Assembly: GCA_035449045.1 (NCBI GenBank)
Contig: DAOTKC010000006.1
Coordinates: 1-56,060 of the forward strand
From: DAOTKC01 sp035449045
GTDB taxonomy: Bacteria > Bacillota > Clostridia > Christensenellales > CAG-917
Length of the DNA stretch: 56,060 nt
Direction: 5' to 3'
Position numbers and translations under genes: made by a program. Below the pieces are notes generated by a model. It was not told the origin of the DNA, did not search any database, and saw only the letters and a list, made by a program, of their open reading frames with translations. Positions 17,401 to 26,300 of this stretch are shown in pieces; the stretch's first letter is position 1, and each line of letters begins with the position of its first letter.

Positions 17401-17619
17401 ATCCGCCTCCAAATTTTTTTTGACAAATTCATTTTACCATAACTTTTCATCAAAATACAGTAATTTTTCTATATAAAAACTTATTCAAATTTCCGCTTTT
17501 GTCAAAAAAGGCATAATGATTGCCTCCTTTATTGCCACAAGTCTGATTAAGCAATTTTTTAAGGCCGAAAATGATAGACAACTTTGGGGCATTTGTTCAG
17601 TTTAGTTTTTATGATTTAA
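17401..17619. other. Divergent intergenic region with a 12-bp inverted repeat
   Basis: A perfect inverted repeat TTTTTTGACAAA (17416-17427) and TTTGTCAAAAAA (17498-17509), about 70 bases apart, lies between the LURP-one gene and tetR. It may be a regulator site. No gene was seen here. Confidence 0.4.
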
Positions 17620-17648
17620 TTGCTAGAATGAAAGGATTGTGCTATCAT
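17620..17648 (+). promoter_or_regulatory. Promoter of the tetR unit
   Basis: TTGCTA (17620-17625) and TATCAT (17643-17648) with a 17-base spacer, about 30 bases before the tetR start. Confidence 0.6.
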
Positions 17649-17679
17649 TAATTTATCTTTCCTAAAAAGGGACTTACCA

Positions 17680-18249
17680 ATGCGGAAGAAAATCGAGCTT
17701 AACACCATCTTTGAGGCTGCGAAGAAGGTTTTTGCGGAATTCGATTTCAAAAAAGCGACACTGCAGGATATTGCCGACGAACTTTCCGTCACCAACAGCA
17801 ATCTCTATCTTTATTTCGAGGGCAAGCGCGAGCTTTACAATGCCACGATTTGCTTTTACCTTGAAAAATGGCTCGATAAGTGCTTCACGCCGCTTGCCGC
17901 GATGAAGGATCCCCGCGCGCAATTCAATTTTCTACTTAAAAACGCCGTTTTATATCTTTTAGAGGACGAGGCGCTCGCCGCCATTTTGAAAAAGGACAAG
18001 GAGTTTTTCTCGGCGTTTTCGGAAAGCCCGCGATTTGACAAAGTTTACACGAGAATGATTGACGAGTTGGCCGAAATCATAAGGCTGGGCGCCGAGTTCG
18101 ACCTGATGCGCTCTTTCGATGCCGACGCCGCGGCTGCCGCGCTTTTGAACATCTATCTCTATCTCATCATAAAACCCGCGCTCATGGGCGAAAATTTAAA
18201 CATCGCCGCGCTTGAAGACCTTATTAAATACGGTTTGTTTATTACATAA
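17680..18249 (+). CDS. TetR-family transcriptional regulator
   Basis: 189 residues; AAGGG lies nine bases before the ATG. The N-terminal helix-turn-helix (about 5-50) contains IFEAAKKVFAEFDFKKATLQDIADEL and the recognition helix SNLYLYFEGKRELY. The C-terminal helical domain is diverse, as usual for ligand-binding TetR proteins. It precedes the HEYGH membrane protein and tcdA on the same strand. Ligand and targets are unknown; the gap of 51 bases to the next gene allows cotranscription. Confidence 0.92.
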   Translation: MRKKIELNTIFEAAKKVFAEFDFKKATLQDIADELSVTNSNLYLYFEGKRELYNATICFYLEKWLDKCFTPLAAMKDPRAQFNFLLKNAVLYLLEDEALAAILKKDKEFFSAFSESPRFDKVYTRMIDELAEIIRLGAEFDLMRSFDADAAAAALLNIYLYLIIKPALMGENLNIAALEDLIKYGLFIT

Positions 18250-18300
18250 GGCTCGGCGCAAAGGACACTCATTCAAAATTAACCTCGGCACGGAATTATA

Positions 18301-18756
18301 ATGAAAAAAGTAATTAAATATGTAGCGCTGTTTTTTTTCTATCTTCTGCAGTTTACTTGGGGGCTTTTAGCCAACCTCTTGGGCTTTTTGGTCTATTTAT
18401 CTAAAGGCAAGCTCAATCGCGAATGGTTTAAAGGCGCGCTCATAAGCAGACACGAGGAAAACTGGGGCGGCGTTTCACTGGGCATCTTCATCTTCGTCAA
18501 CGGCGCGAGAGGGGAACAGTGGTTTTTGGACGCCCGCGCCCACGAATACGGCCACACGCTGCAAAACCTTCTTTTGGGGCCGCTCTATCTCTTTGTAATC
18601 GGCATACCCTCCGTCATATGGTGCAACTCCAAACGGTTTATCAAGCTTAGAGAGGAAAAGGGCGTTTCTTACTATGAGTTCTATCCCGAAAAGTGGGCAA
18701 ACGCTTGGGGCGACCGTTTTACCGGCCATAAGCGCACCGACGGCCCTGTAAAATGA
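18301..18756 (+). CDS. Small membrane protein with an HEYGH zinc-peptidase-like motif
   Basis: 151 residues. An N-terminal hydrophobic segment (about 5-33) and another (about 92-107) are likely membrane helices. Between them, DARAHEYGHTLQNLLLG (about 77-93) holds an HExxH zinc-binding signature. The C terminus (YYEFYPEKWANAWGDRF) is conserved-looking and has acidic residues that could supply a third ligand. The gene overlaps tcdA by four bases (ATGA). The family is not one I can name; a membrane metallopeptidase-like role is possible, but the protein is short and may not be an enzyme. Confidence 0.65.
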   Translation: MKKVIKYVALFFFYLLQFTWGLLANLLGFLVYLSKGKLNREWFKGALISRHEENWGGVSLGIFIFVNGARGEQWFLDARAHEYGHTLQNLLLGPLYLFVIGIPSVIWCNSKRFIKLREEKGVSYYEFYPEKWANAWGDRFTGHKRTDGPVK

Positions 18757-19460
18757 GCTTTGAAAGAATGCTAAACCTGATAGGCCCCGAGGGCGCGGCT
18801 AAGCTGGCCGCGGCAAAGGTCGCGGTGTTCGGCTTGGGCGGCGTCGGCTCGTTTGCCGCCGAAGGCTTGGCGCGGGCGGGCATAGGGACGCTTGTCTTAG
18901 TCGACGCCGACACCGTGGCGGAGAGCAACCTCAACCGCCAGCTGATAGCGCTTAAGTCCACAGTAGGCAGAAAAAAGGCCGAAGTCATGCGCGAGCGGAT
19001 ACTAGACATCAACCCGTCTGCCGCCGTCACCGCCTTCGACGTCTTCTTCGACGCTGACACAAGAGAGCTTTTCGACTTTTCTCTATACGACTACGTCGCC
19101 GACTGCATCGACACAATCACATCCAAGCTTCTCTTGATTAAAGCCTCGGCAGAGTGCGGCACGCCGATAATATCCTCGATGGGCATGGGCAACAGGCTGA
19201 AGCCCGAGCTCATTAAATACGCCGATATCCGTGGCACCAAAATCTGTCCGGTCGCTAAAATAATGAGGCGGGAATTAAAGCGGCTCGGCATAGAAAAGCT
19301 CGACGTCGTCTACTCCGAGGAGGAGCCCCTCCGCCCGCTGGCGCAGGCCGCCGAAAACGGCAGGCACCCGCCCGCCAGCATCTCCTTCGTCCCGCCCGTA
19401 GCCGGCATGATGATGGCGGCGAAAATCGTCAACGCGATTTTGGCAAAATCCCGCGGCTGA
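18753..19460 (+). CDS. tcdA: tRNA threonylcarbamoyladenosine dehydratase (TcdA/YgdL)
   Basis: 235 residues, overlapping the preceding stop by four bases. A ThiF/E1-like fold: VAVFGLGGVGSFAAEGLARAGIG for nucleotide binding, DADTVAESNLNRQ with the conserved Asn-Arg, and SMGMGNRLKPELIKYADI, characteristic of TcdA. The family adenylates and cyclises t6A at position 37 of ANN-decoding tRNAs to ct6A, in the cytoplasm. The length is near the bacterial norm (about 230-268). The CsdE/CsdL sulfur partners are not in the window. Confidence 0.88.
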   Translation: MSFERMLNLIGPEGAAKLAAAKVAVFGLGGVGSFAAEGLARAGIGTLVLVDADTVAESNLNRQLIALKSTVGRKKAEVMRERILDINPSAAVTAFDVFFDADTRELFDFSLYDYVADCIDTITSKLLLIKASAECGTPIISSMGMGNRLKPELIKYADIRGTKICPVAKIMRRELKRLGIEKLDVVYSEEEPLRPLAQAAENGRHPPASISFVPPVAGMMMAAKIVNAILAKSRG

Positions 19461-19607
19461 CACAACATAAATCACCTGCCGAGAAGCCGAAAAGACCGAA
19501 AAAATCAAACATTTAGAGCTAAAATATACACTCAGAAAAATCGCAAACAGCAAAACACGCACTTTAAACAGCCAAAATACTACTATAAAATATAAGTTAG
19601 GTGGATT

Positions 19608-20114
19608 ATGAAAATTTACATCGCATCTGATTTTCACGGAAACTTCGAGGCGGCAAGGAGAGTCGTCGACGCCTTTATCGCCGGCGGCGGCGACAAGCTC
19701 GTCATTTTGGGGGATATTTACTACCATGGCGCCAGAAATCCGCTGCCCGAAAACTATTCGCCCGTCCGCCTTGCCAATTTGCTCAATTCAATCAAGGATA
19801 AGGTCGTCGCGATAAAGGGCAACTGCGACAGCGAGGTCGACGAAACGGTTTCGGAGTTCAAGTTCTATAAGTCCTACACCATGGCCAACCTCGGAAAAAC
19901 TTATCTGTTTACTCACGGCCATCAAATAAACGCGACAAAGCCGCCGGAGCTTGCCGAAGGTAGCGTTGTCTTTCACGGCCACTTCCATCAGCATACCGAC
20001 ACGGTGAAGCGCGGCATCCGCTATATTAATCCGGGTTCGGCCGGCCTCCCCTTCGACGGCGAACGCGGCTATCTCGTGCTAGACGGCGAGGAAATAACGT
20101 GGCAGGCGATTTAA
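19608..20114 (+). CDS. YfcE/MJ0936-family metallophosphoesterase
   Basis: 168 residues with GGTGG before the ATG. Metallophosphoesterase motifs in order: IASDFHGN, VILGDIYYHG, GNCDSEVD, FTHGHQ and HGHFHQH. The late INPGSAGLPFD matches YfcE. Members hydrolyse phosphodiesters with Mn2+ in vitro; the physiological substrate is unsettled. It follows tcdA by about 150 bases and ends at a bidirectional terminator facing pyrE. Confidence 0.88.
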   Translation: MKIYIASDFHGNFEAARRVVDAFIAGGGDKLVILGDIYYHGARNPLPENYSPVRLANLLNSIKDKVVAIKGNCDSEVDETVSEFKFYKSYTMANLGKTYLFTHGHQINATKPPELAEGSVVFHGHFHQHTDTVKRGIRYINPGSAGLPFDGERGYLVLDGEEITWQAI

Positions 20115-20166
20115 CGGGTTGAATCGAATGAATAAAGAATAATGAAAAACGAATAGCGTTGGATAA

Positions 20167-20195
20167 AAAAAGCCCCGAAAGTTTCGGGGCTTTTT
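20167..20195. terminator. Bidirectional terminator between yfcE-like gene and pyrE
   Basis: GCCCCGAA/TTCGGGGC stem flanked by A and T runs, between convergent genes. On the plus side it is preceded by an AT-rich stretch (20124-20160) that weakly resembles the dispersed repeat in inverse orientation. Confidence 0.88.
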
Positions 20196-20216
20196 ATTAA
20201 TAAGCCTTTTGAGAAC

Positions 20217-20861
20217 TTACGAGAGCCAGCCGTCGGGATTTTTTTGAAATTTGAATACCAGCTCGAATTCGCCCTCGTTGATATAGGCGTTCTTTAGAGC
20301 GGCGGAGGCGAGAGCCTCGATATCGGAGAGCGACACGTTTTTGACCTCGGCCTCGGCAAGCCTCTTTAGGCCCTTTTCAAGATTGTAGGTAAACAGCGAG
20401 GCAATTCCCAAAACTTGAGCGCCCGCTTCCCTGAGTGCGGCTACTACTTCTATTGCCGAGCCGGCGGTGGAAATCAAATCCTCTACTACCACAACCTTTT
20501 TCCCATCAACCGCTGCGCCCTCGATCAAATTGTTTCTGCCGTGGTCCTTGGCTTGAGCGCGGACGTAGCCCATCGGGAGCCTAAGAATTTCGGCGGCAAT
20601 CGCGGCGTGGGGAATGCCGGCCGTCGAAGTCCCCATAAGAGCCTCGGCATCGGGATAATTTTCTTTAATAAGCTCGGCAAGCGCGTTTTCAATAAAATTT
20701 CTTGCCTCGGGCGCCGCTAAAATTAGGCGGTTGTCGCAATATATCGGCGACTTAATTCCGCTCGCCCAAGTAAAAGGCTGCGACGGACGCAAAAACACCG
20801 CTTTAATCTCAAGAAGCTTCAGCGCGACTTCCTCTTTAATTTTCAAAAAATAATTACCCAT
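20217..20861 (-). CDS. pyrE: Orotate phosphoribosyltransferase
   Basis: 214 residues. It joins orotate and PRPP to give OMP, step five of pyrimidine synthesis. The PRPP-binding motif VVVVEDLISTAGSAIE (about 121-136) is intact. So are FTWASGIKSPIYCDNRL (about 30-46) and the Lys/Arg-containing loop RAQAKDHGRNNLIEG. The length is normal. It is the last gene of the pyrimidine cluster and is separated from pyrF by 136 bases carrying a dispersed repeat and a hairpin, so its expression may be lower or independent. Confidence 0.96.
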   Translation of the reverse strand: MGNYFLKIKEEVALKLLEIKAVFLRPSQPFTWASGIKSPIYCDNRLILAAPEARNFIENALAELIKENYPDAEALMGTSTAGIPHAAIAAEILRLPMGYVRAQAKDHGRNNLIEGAAVDGKKVVVVEDLISTAGSAIEVVAALREAGAQVLGIASLFTYNLEKGLKRLAEAEVKNVSLSDIEALASAALKNAYINEGEFELVFKFQKNPDGWLS

Positions 20862-20892
20862 TTTTCTCTCAATTATTTCTGTTTCGGACCAC

Positions 20893-20977
20893 AGTTTTTC
20901 GATTTAGTTTTCGTTTTTCATTCGGTGCGCTGGCACCGCTCCCGCAATTATTAATTATTCATTATTCATTATTCACT
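20893..20977 (+). repeat. Dispersed intergenic repeat, copy C
   Basis: A TTTTTCGATTTAG/TTTTCGTTTTTCATTCGG stretch, then GGTGCGCTGGCACC palindrome, then ATTAATTATTCATTATTCATTA units. It lies between pyrF and pyrE, in the same orientation as the other copies. Confidence 0.6.
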
Positions 20978-21004
20978 AGGATAAATCCTCTTAGGATTTA
21001 TCCT
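20978..21004. repeat. Perfect hairpin overlapping the pyrF stop codon
   Basis: AGGATAAATCC (20978-20988) and GGATTTATCCT (20994-21004) form an 11-base stem with a five-base loop. The pyrF TAA at 20998-21000 lies in the stem. There is no T-tract on the minus side. It shares GGATAAAT/ATTTATCC with the hairpin at 36755-36780. Confidence 0.6.
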
Positions 21005-21690
21005 AAAAACTCTTTCACGCAGGCCAGATACGCCGCTTTGGGGTCGCCGGCGCCGGTTATCGAGCGGCCTACCACTATGTAGTCGCTGCCCAGCGACTTC
21101 GCTTCCTTGGGTGTGGTAATCCGTTTTTGGTCGCCTGCGGCGTCGCCCGAAAGCCTGATGCCGGGCGTCACCGATACAAGCCCCATCGATTTTATGAGGG
21201 GCGCTTCGAGCGGCGAGCAAACTACGCCCGAAAGTCCGGCTGAGGCGGCGTTTTCGGCGTATTTTTTGACGGTGTATTCCAAGCTTTCCGAAATCAAAAG
21301 CTCTTTTTTGAGCGTTTCGGCGTCGATGGAGGTAAGCTGTGTGACGGCGATGACGAGCGGCTTTTCGGCCTTTTCCAACTCGGACACCGCGCGCGCCGCC
21401 GCCTTCATCATCTCCACTCCGCCCGCGGCGTGGACGTTTATGATATCGGCGCCCAACCTTACGACTACCTTCATCGCCTTATAGACGGTGTTGGGGATGT
21501 CGTGAAGCTTTAAGTCCAAAAACACCTTATAGCCCCGCGCCTTGAGGTCCAAAACCAAGTCGGCGCCCTCTTTATAATAGAGCTCCATTCCCACCTTCAA
21601 AAAGGGCTTGAGCTCGCCCATCGAGGCAAGGAAAGCAAAGAGCTTTTCTTTGGAATCGAAATCGCAGGCGATTATGACGTCTTTTTTCAT
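20998..21690 (-). CDS. pyrF: Orotidine 5'-phosphate decarboxylase
   Basis: 230 residues, type 1. It decarboxylates OMP to UMP. Motifs seen are IIACDFDSKEK near the start, the catalytic FLDLKLHDIPNTV (about 58-70) with its Lys-x-x-Asp, GADIINVHAAGG, and the phosphate loop IVVGRSITGAGDP. It starts within the pyrD stop (four-base ATGA overlap), which indicates translational coupling. Its stop codon lies inside a perfect hairpin. Confidence 0.96.
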   Translation of the reverse strand: MKKDVIIACDFDSKEKLFAFLASMGELKPFLKVGMELYYKEGADLVLDLKARGYKVFLDLKLHDIPNTVYKAMKVVVRLGADIINVHAAGGVEMMKAAARAVSELEKAEKPLVIAVTQLTSIDAETLKKELLISESLEYTVKKYAENAASAGLSGVVCSPLEAPLIKSMGLVSVTPGIRLSGDAAGDQKRITTPKEAKSLGSDYIVVGRSITGAGDPKAAYLACVKEFLG

Positions 21691-22598
21691 AGCGCGGCTC
21701 CCACCAAATCACTTATTTTCTCTATTTTATATCTTTCCATCGCCGAGGGCAAGGCTTCTATGATTTTTTTGCAGGCAAATGGGTCAACTAGGTTGGCGCT
21801 TCCCACCATAACGGCGGATGCGCCTGCCGCAATCAGCTCCAAAGCGTCCTCGGCAGAAGCGACGCCGCCCATGCCGATAACGGGAATTTTGACCGCCGCC
21901 TTGACTTCTCTTATCATTCTGACGGCAACCGGAAAGATTCCCGGCCCGCTGTAACCGCCCGCGCCCGCGGCAAGCACCGGCTTCATGGTATCGAGGTTGA
22001 TGCGCATGCCGAGTAGCGTGTTAATCAGGCTGACGGCGTCGGCGCCGCCGCTCTCGACGGCTTTTGCAATCTCGGCTACACTCGTTACGTTGGGGGTGAG
22101 CTTGACGATGACGGGCTTGTAAACGCTCTTTTTGACCGCGGAAACCAGCCTTTCGGCGGTTAAGGCGTCGGTGCCGAAGTGAAGCCCGCCGCCTTTGACG
22201 TTGGGACAACTAATGTTGAGCTCGACTGCAAGCACGTTCTCGGCGTCGTTGAAGACGCTTGCCGCTTGAGCGTAGTCGTCGAAACTATGCCCGCCGATAT
22301 TGACTATGACTTTGCCGCGGTAGACCTTTTTCAGCTTGGGCAGTTCCTCGTTTAAGACGGCGGGCGCGCCCGGATTTTGGAGCCCTATCGAGTTGAGCAT
22401 GCCGGCCGGGCATTCGGCGATTCTCGGCAGCGGATTGCCGTAACGCGCCTCGACGGTGGTGCCCTTCAAGGCTATCGAGCCAAGTATGTTGATGTCGTAA
22501 TAGTCGGCGAACTCATAGCCGAAGCCGAAGGTGCCGCTTGCCGGTATTATGGGATTTTTTAAAATTTCGCCCAACAGCTCAACGCTCAAATCTTTCAA
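21687..22598 (-). CDS. pyrD: Dihydroorotate dehydrogenase, catalytic subunit (type 1B)
   Basis: 303 residues. This FMN enzyme oxidises dihydroorotate to orotate; type 1B passes electrons to NAD through PyrK. Key pieces are NPIIPASGTFGFGYEF, GLQNPGAP, the ELNISCPNVKGGG segment with the catalytic Cys (about 126-138), VKLTPNV and the phosphate-binding MGGVASAEDALE/GASAVMVGSANL. It overlaps pyrK upstream and pyrF downstream by four bases each. Confidence 0.96.
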   Translation of the reverse strand: MKDLSVELLGEILKNPIIPASGTFGFGYEFADYYDINILGSIALKGTTVEARYGNPLPRIAECPAGMLNSIGLQNPGAPAVLNEELPKLKKVYRGKVIVNIGGHSFDDYAQAASVFNDAENVLAVELNISCPNVKGGGLHFGTDALTAERLVSAVKKSVYKPVIVKLTPNVTSVAEIAKAVESGGADAVSLINTLLGMRINLDTMKPVLAAGAGGYSGPGIFPVAVRMIREVKAAVKIPVIGMGGVASAEDALELIAAGASAVMVGSANLVDPFACKKIIEALPSAMERYKIEKISDLVGAAL

Positions 22599-23320
22599 AA
22601 TATCACCTCTTTTGCCGAAAAGACCGGCCCCTCCTTGCAGACGCGCTTAAATCCGTTTGTTGTCTTGATGGTGCAGCCCATGCAGGCGCCGAAGCCACAG
22701 CCCATCCGCGCTTCCATCGAAATCTCGCCATTTTCATGCTTTTTAGCGAGCGCGGCCAGCATCACCTGAGGCCCGCAGGCGTAATAAAAATCAAAGTCAG
22801 TCTTTAACGACTCTAAACAGCATACCGTGTTGCCGCAAAATCCCGCCGAGCCGTCATCGGTGGCAAGGGTGACTTCGCCGAATTTTTGAAGCTCCTCCAA
22901 TAGCGCGACTTCCTCGTTATTCCTAAAACCGGCGACAATCGTCGAGCGGACGCCCGCCTCAAAAAACTTTTTGGCAAGGAAGTGAAGCGGCGCGGCGCCC
23001 AAGCCTCCGCTGATTAAAAGCGGCTTTTTTGCCTTTGACATATCGAAGGAATTGCCCAAGCTGAGAAGCGCCGAAAGCTCCGTCCCTAAGGGATAATCGC
23101 TCATCGCCGCCGTCCCTTTTCCGACAACCTTATAGACAATTTCGAGATAATCCTCGGACGAGTCGAAGACGCCGAAGGGGCGCCGAAGATAAAACCCCGG
23201 CGCGGTAAGCTCGACAAACTGGCCGGGCGCGTGAACGCCGACGTCGCCCGAGAGCCGCATGCGGTAGGTATCCTTGGCGATTTTGTGATTTTTCTCGACT
23301 GTTAAAACGCTTTCTTTCAT
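22595..23320 (-). CDS. pyrK: Dihydroorotate dehydrogenase electron-transfer subunit
   Basis: 241 residues from ATG 23320, judged the best start by family length; a weak GGTGA lies upstream. An FAD-binding barrel (RRPFGVFD), an NAD domain (LLISGGLGAAPLHFLAKK) and a C-terminal [2Fe-2S] site with Cys in GCGFGACMGC plus a later CKEG are all present. It is the partner of PyrD and shuttles electrons from FMN to NAD. Its end overlaps the pyrD start by four bases. Confidence 0.94.
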   Translation of the reverse strand: MKESVLTVEKNHKIAKDTYRMRLSGDVGVHAPGQFVELTAPGFYLRRPFGVFDSSEDYLEIVYKVVGKGTAAMSDYPLGTELSALLSLGNSFDMSKAKKPLLISGGLGAAPLHFLAKKFFEAGVRSTIVAGFRNNEEVALLEELQKFGEVTLATDDGSAGFCGNTVCCLESLKTDFDFYYACGPQVMLAALAKKHENGEISMEARMGCGFGACMGCTIKTTNGFKRVCKEGPVFSAKEVIF

Positions 23321-23398
23321 TTTTTCACCGAATTGGCGGTTTATCTGCCGCAATCGGCTTTTTTAAGTGCCGACTGCGCGATTTAAAGCTAATCTCGT

Positions 23399-26300
23399 TT
23401 AGGCGTCAATGGTGGAAATGCCGACCGTTATCGCCTCGAGGACGTCAAGCAGAACGTCGACGGTATCGAGCGAGGTAAAGACCGGCACATTGTTGTCGAC
23501 GGCCGTCCGCCTTATTGCCGCGCCGTCGCGCTGCGCCGTTTGGGTGCCCTCCGACAGCGTGTTGAGGACGTAGGTCACGTAGCCTTTGCGAAGCGCCGTC
23601 AAAATTTCCTCGCTTCCCTGCGACAGCTTTTTCTTGATACGCGTCCTGATGCCGTGGCCCTTCAGGAATTTGGCGGTGCCCTCCGTCGCCTCGATGTTGA
23701 AGCCGAGGTCAAAGAAACGTTTGATGAGCGGCAGCGCGCTCTCTTTGTCCTCGTCGGCTATCGTAGCGAAGACGGTGCCGTAAGTTCTGACCTTGAGCCC
23801 CGACGCCTGAAGCGACTTGTAGAGGGCGCGATTGAAGGAGTCGTCGTAGCCAATAGCCTCACCCGTCGATTTCATTTCGGGGGAGAGAACGGCGTCAAGG
23901 CCGGTAATTTTGGTGAAGGAGAAGGTGGGCGACTTGCAATACCAGCGCTTCTTTTCGGGATAATTTCCGGTGTAGCCCAAATCTTTCAGCTTGTTGCCCA
24001 GCATGACTTTGGTCGCGAGGTTGGCAATCGGCACGCCCGTAGACTTGGCAAGGAAGGGCACGGTGCGGCTGCTTCTCGGATTGACCTCAATGATATAGAC
24101 GGTGCCGTTTTCGACGATAAACTGGATGTTGAAGGGCCCGATTATCTTAAGCTCCAACCCCACCCTGCGGGTGTAGTCGACGATAATCTTTTTGACGTCT
24201 TCGCTCAAAGAATAAGGGGGATAGACGCTCATCGAGTCGCCGCTGTGGACGCCGGCGCGCTCGATATGCTCCATGATGCCGGGAATGAAAACGTCGGTGC
24301 CGTCGCATACGGCGTCTACCTCGCACTCCTTGCCCTTGATATATTTGTCGATGAGGACGGGGTGCTTTTCGTTGAGCTTGACGGCCTCGTTGACGAAGTT
24401 GACGAGCGATTTTTCGTCGTAGACGATGTGCATCATTCTGCCGCCCAAGACGAAGGAGGGCCGCACCAGCACGGGATAGCCTATTTCGGCGGCGACGCGT
24501 TTACCGTCCTCAAGGTTGAAGACGGCCTCGCCGCGCGGCATCGGTATGTCAAGCTTGGTCAAGACCTCGGCAAAGAGGTCGCGGTCCTCGGCAAGCGCGA
24601 TGCTGTCGCTGCTGCTGCCCAAAATCTTGACGCCGGCGCGATCTAAGTCCTCGGCGAGGTTGATGGCGGTCTGGCCGCCCAAGGCGACTATGACGCCCTC
24701 CGGCTTTTCGAGGTCGATGACGTTCATGACGTCCTCGAAGGTCAGAGGCTCGAAATAGAGCTTGTCCGACAGCGTGTAGTCGGTGGAGACGGTCTCGGGA
24801 TTGTTGTTGATGATGATAGCCTCATACCCCGCCTCCTGAATAGCCCAAACGGCGTGGACTGTCGAGTAGTCGAACTCGATTCCCTGACCGATTCTGATGG
24901 GCCCGCTTCCCAGCACTACGACTTTCTTTCTGGTTGATACAATCGATTCGTTTTCGCTTTCGTAAGTCGAATAGAGATAGGGAGTATATGACTTGAACTC
25001 GCCGGCGCAGGTGTCAATCGTCTTATAGACGGGGTAGATGTTGTTCTTCTTGCGCAGTTGATATATGTCAACGGCGTCAAGCCCCCAACAATTTGCTATA
25101 TAGTCGTCGGAGAAGCCCATCCGCTTGGCGCGGCGGAGCGTTTTGATATCGTTTTTGTTGGCCTTGATGACGCTCTCGAACTCGACTATCTTCATGATTT
25201 TGTCGAGGAACAAGCGGTCAATCTTGGTCAAGGAGTAGATATACTCGATGGGGATAAGCCGCCGGAACGCCTCGGCTATCGCGAATATGCGCTCGTCGGT
25301 GCCGCGCATTACCATATCGACGAGGTCGTGGTCACTGAATGCTTTAAACTTTTTAAGCTCGAGATGGAAATATCCGTTTTCAAGGGAACGTATCGCCTTT
25401 AAGAAAGCTTCCTCGAGGGTGCGGCCTATGCTCATGACCTCGCCCGTCGCTTTCATCTGCGTCGTCAGCGCGCGGTTGGCCTCGGCGAACTTGTCGAAGG
25501 GGAAGCGGGGGAATTTTACGACGATATAGTCGAGCGAAGGCTCGAATGACGCCGGCGTGTTGGCAATCATAATCTCGTCCAGCGTAAGCCCGCAGGCTAT
25601 CTTGGAGTTGACGCGGGCGATGGGATAGCCGCTCGCCTTGCTGGCAAGAGCCGAGGAGCGGCTGACGCGGGGATTGACCTCGATGACGTAATATTCGAAA
25701 GAGTAGGGGTCGAGCGCGAACTGGATGTTGCAGCCGCCCTCGATTTTGAGCGCGCGAATGATTTTGAGCGCCGCCGTTCTAAGCATCTGATATTCGCGGT
25801 TGGTGAGCGTCTGGCTGGGCGCGACGACTATGGAGTCGCCGGTGTGGACGCCGACGGGATCGACGTTTTCCATGCAGCAGACCGATACCGCGGTGTCCGC
25901 CTTGTCGCGGATGACCTCGAACTCAATTTCTTTAAATCCTTTGACCGATTTTTCGACCAGCACTTGCTCGACCGGCGATATTTTAAGCGCGTTTTTGCAG
26001 ATTTCGGCTACTTCACCGGCGTTTTCGGCAAAGCCGCCGCCCGTGCCGCCCAGCGTGAAAGCGGGACGGATGATGACGGGATAGCCTATTTCGTCGGCGA
26101 TATCCACGGCCTCATCGATGTGGTTTGCCGTTTTAGAAGTCAGCACGGGCTCGCCGATACGCTTGCAGAGCTCGACGAAGAGCTTTCTGTCCTCCGCTTG
26201 GCAAATGGCTTGGTAGCCCGTGCCCAGCATCTCGACGCCGCATTCCTCTAAAATGCCCTTGCGGTAGAGCTGCATGCCGAGGTTGAGGCCGGTCTGGCCG

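Noticed and set aside
23540..24646. A plus-strand open frame of 368 codons
   Set aside because: It is antisense to carB, which is certain from its ATP-grasp motifs, and shows no domain.
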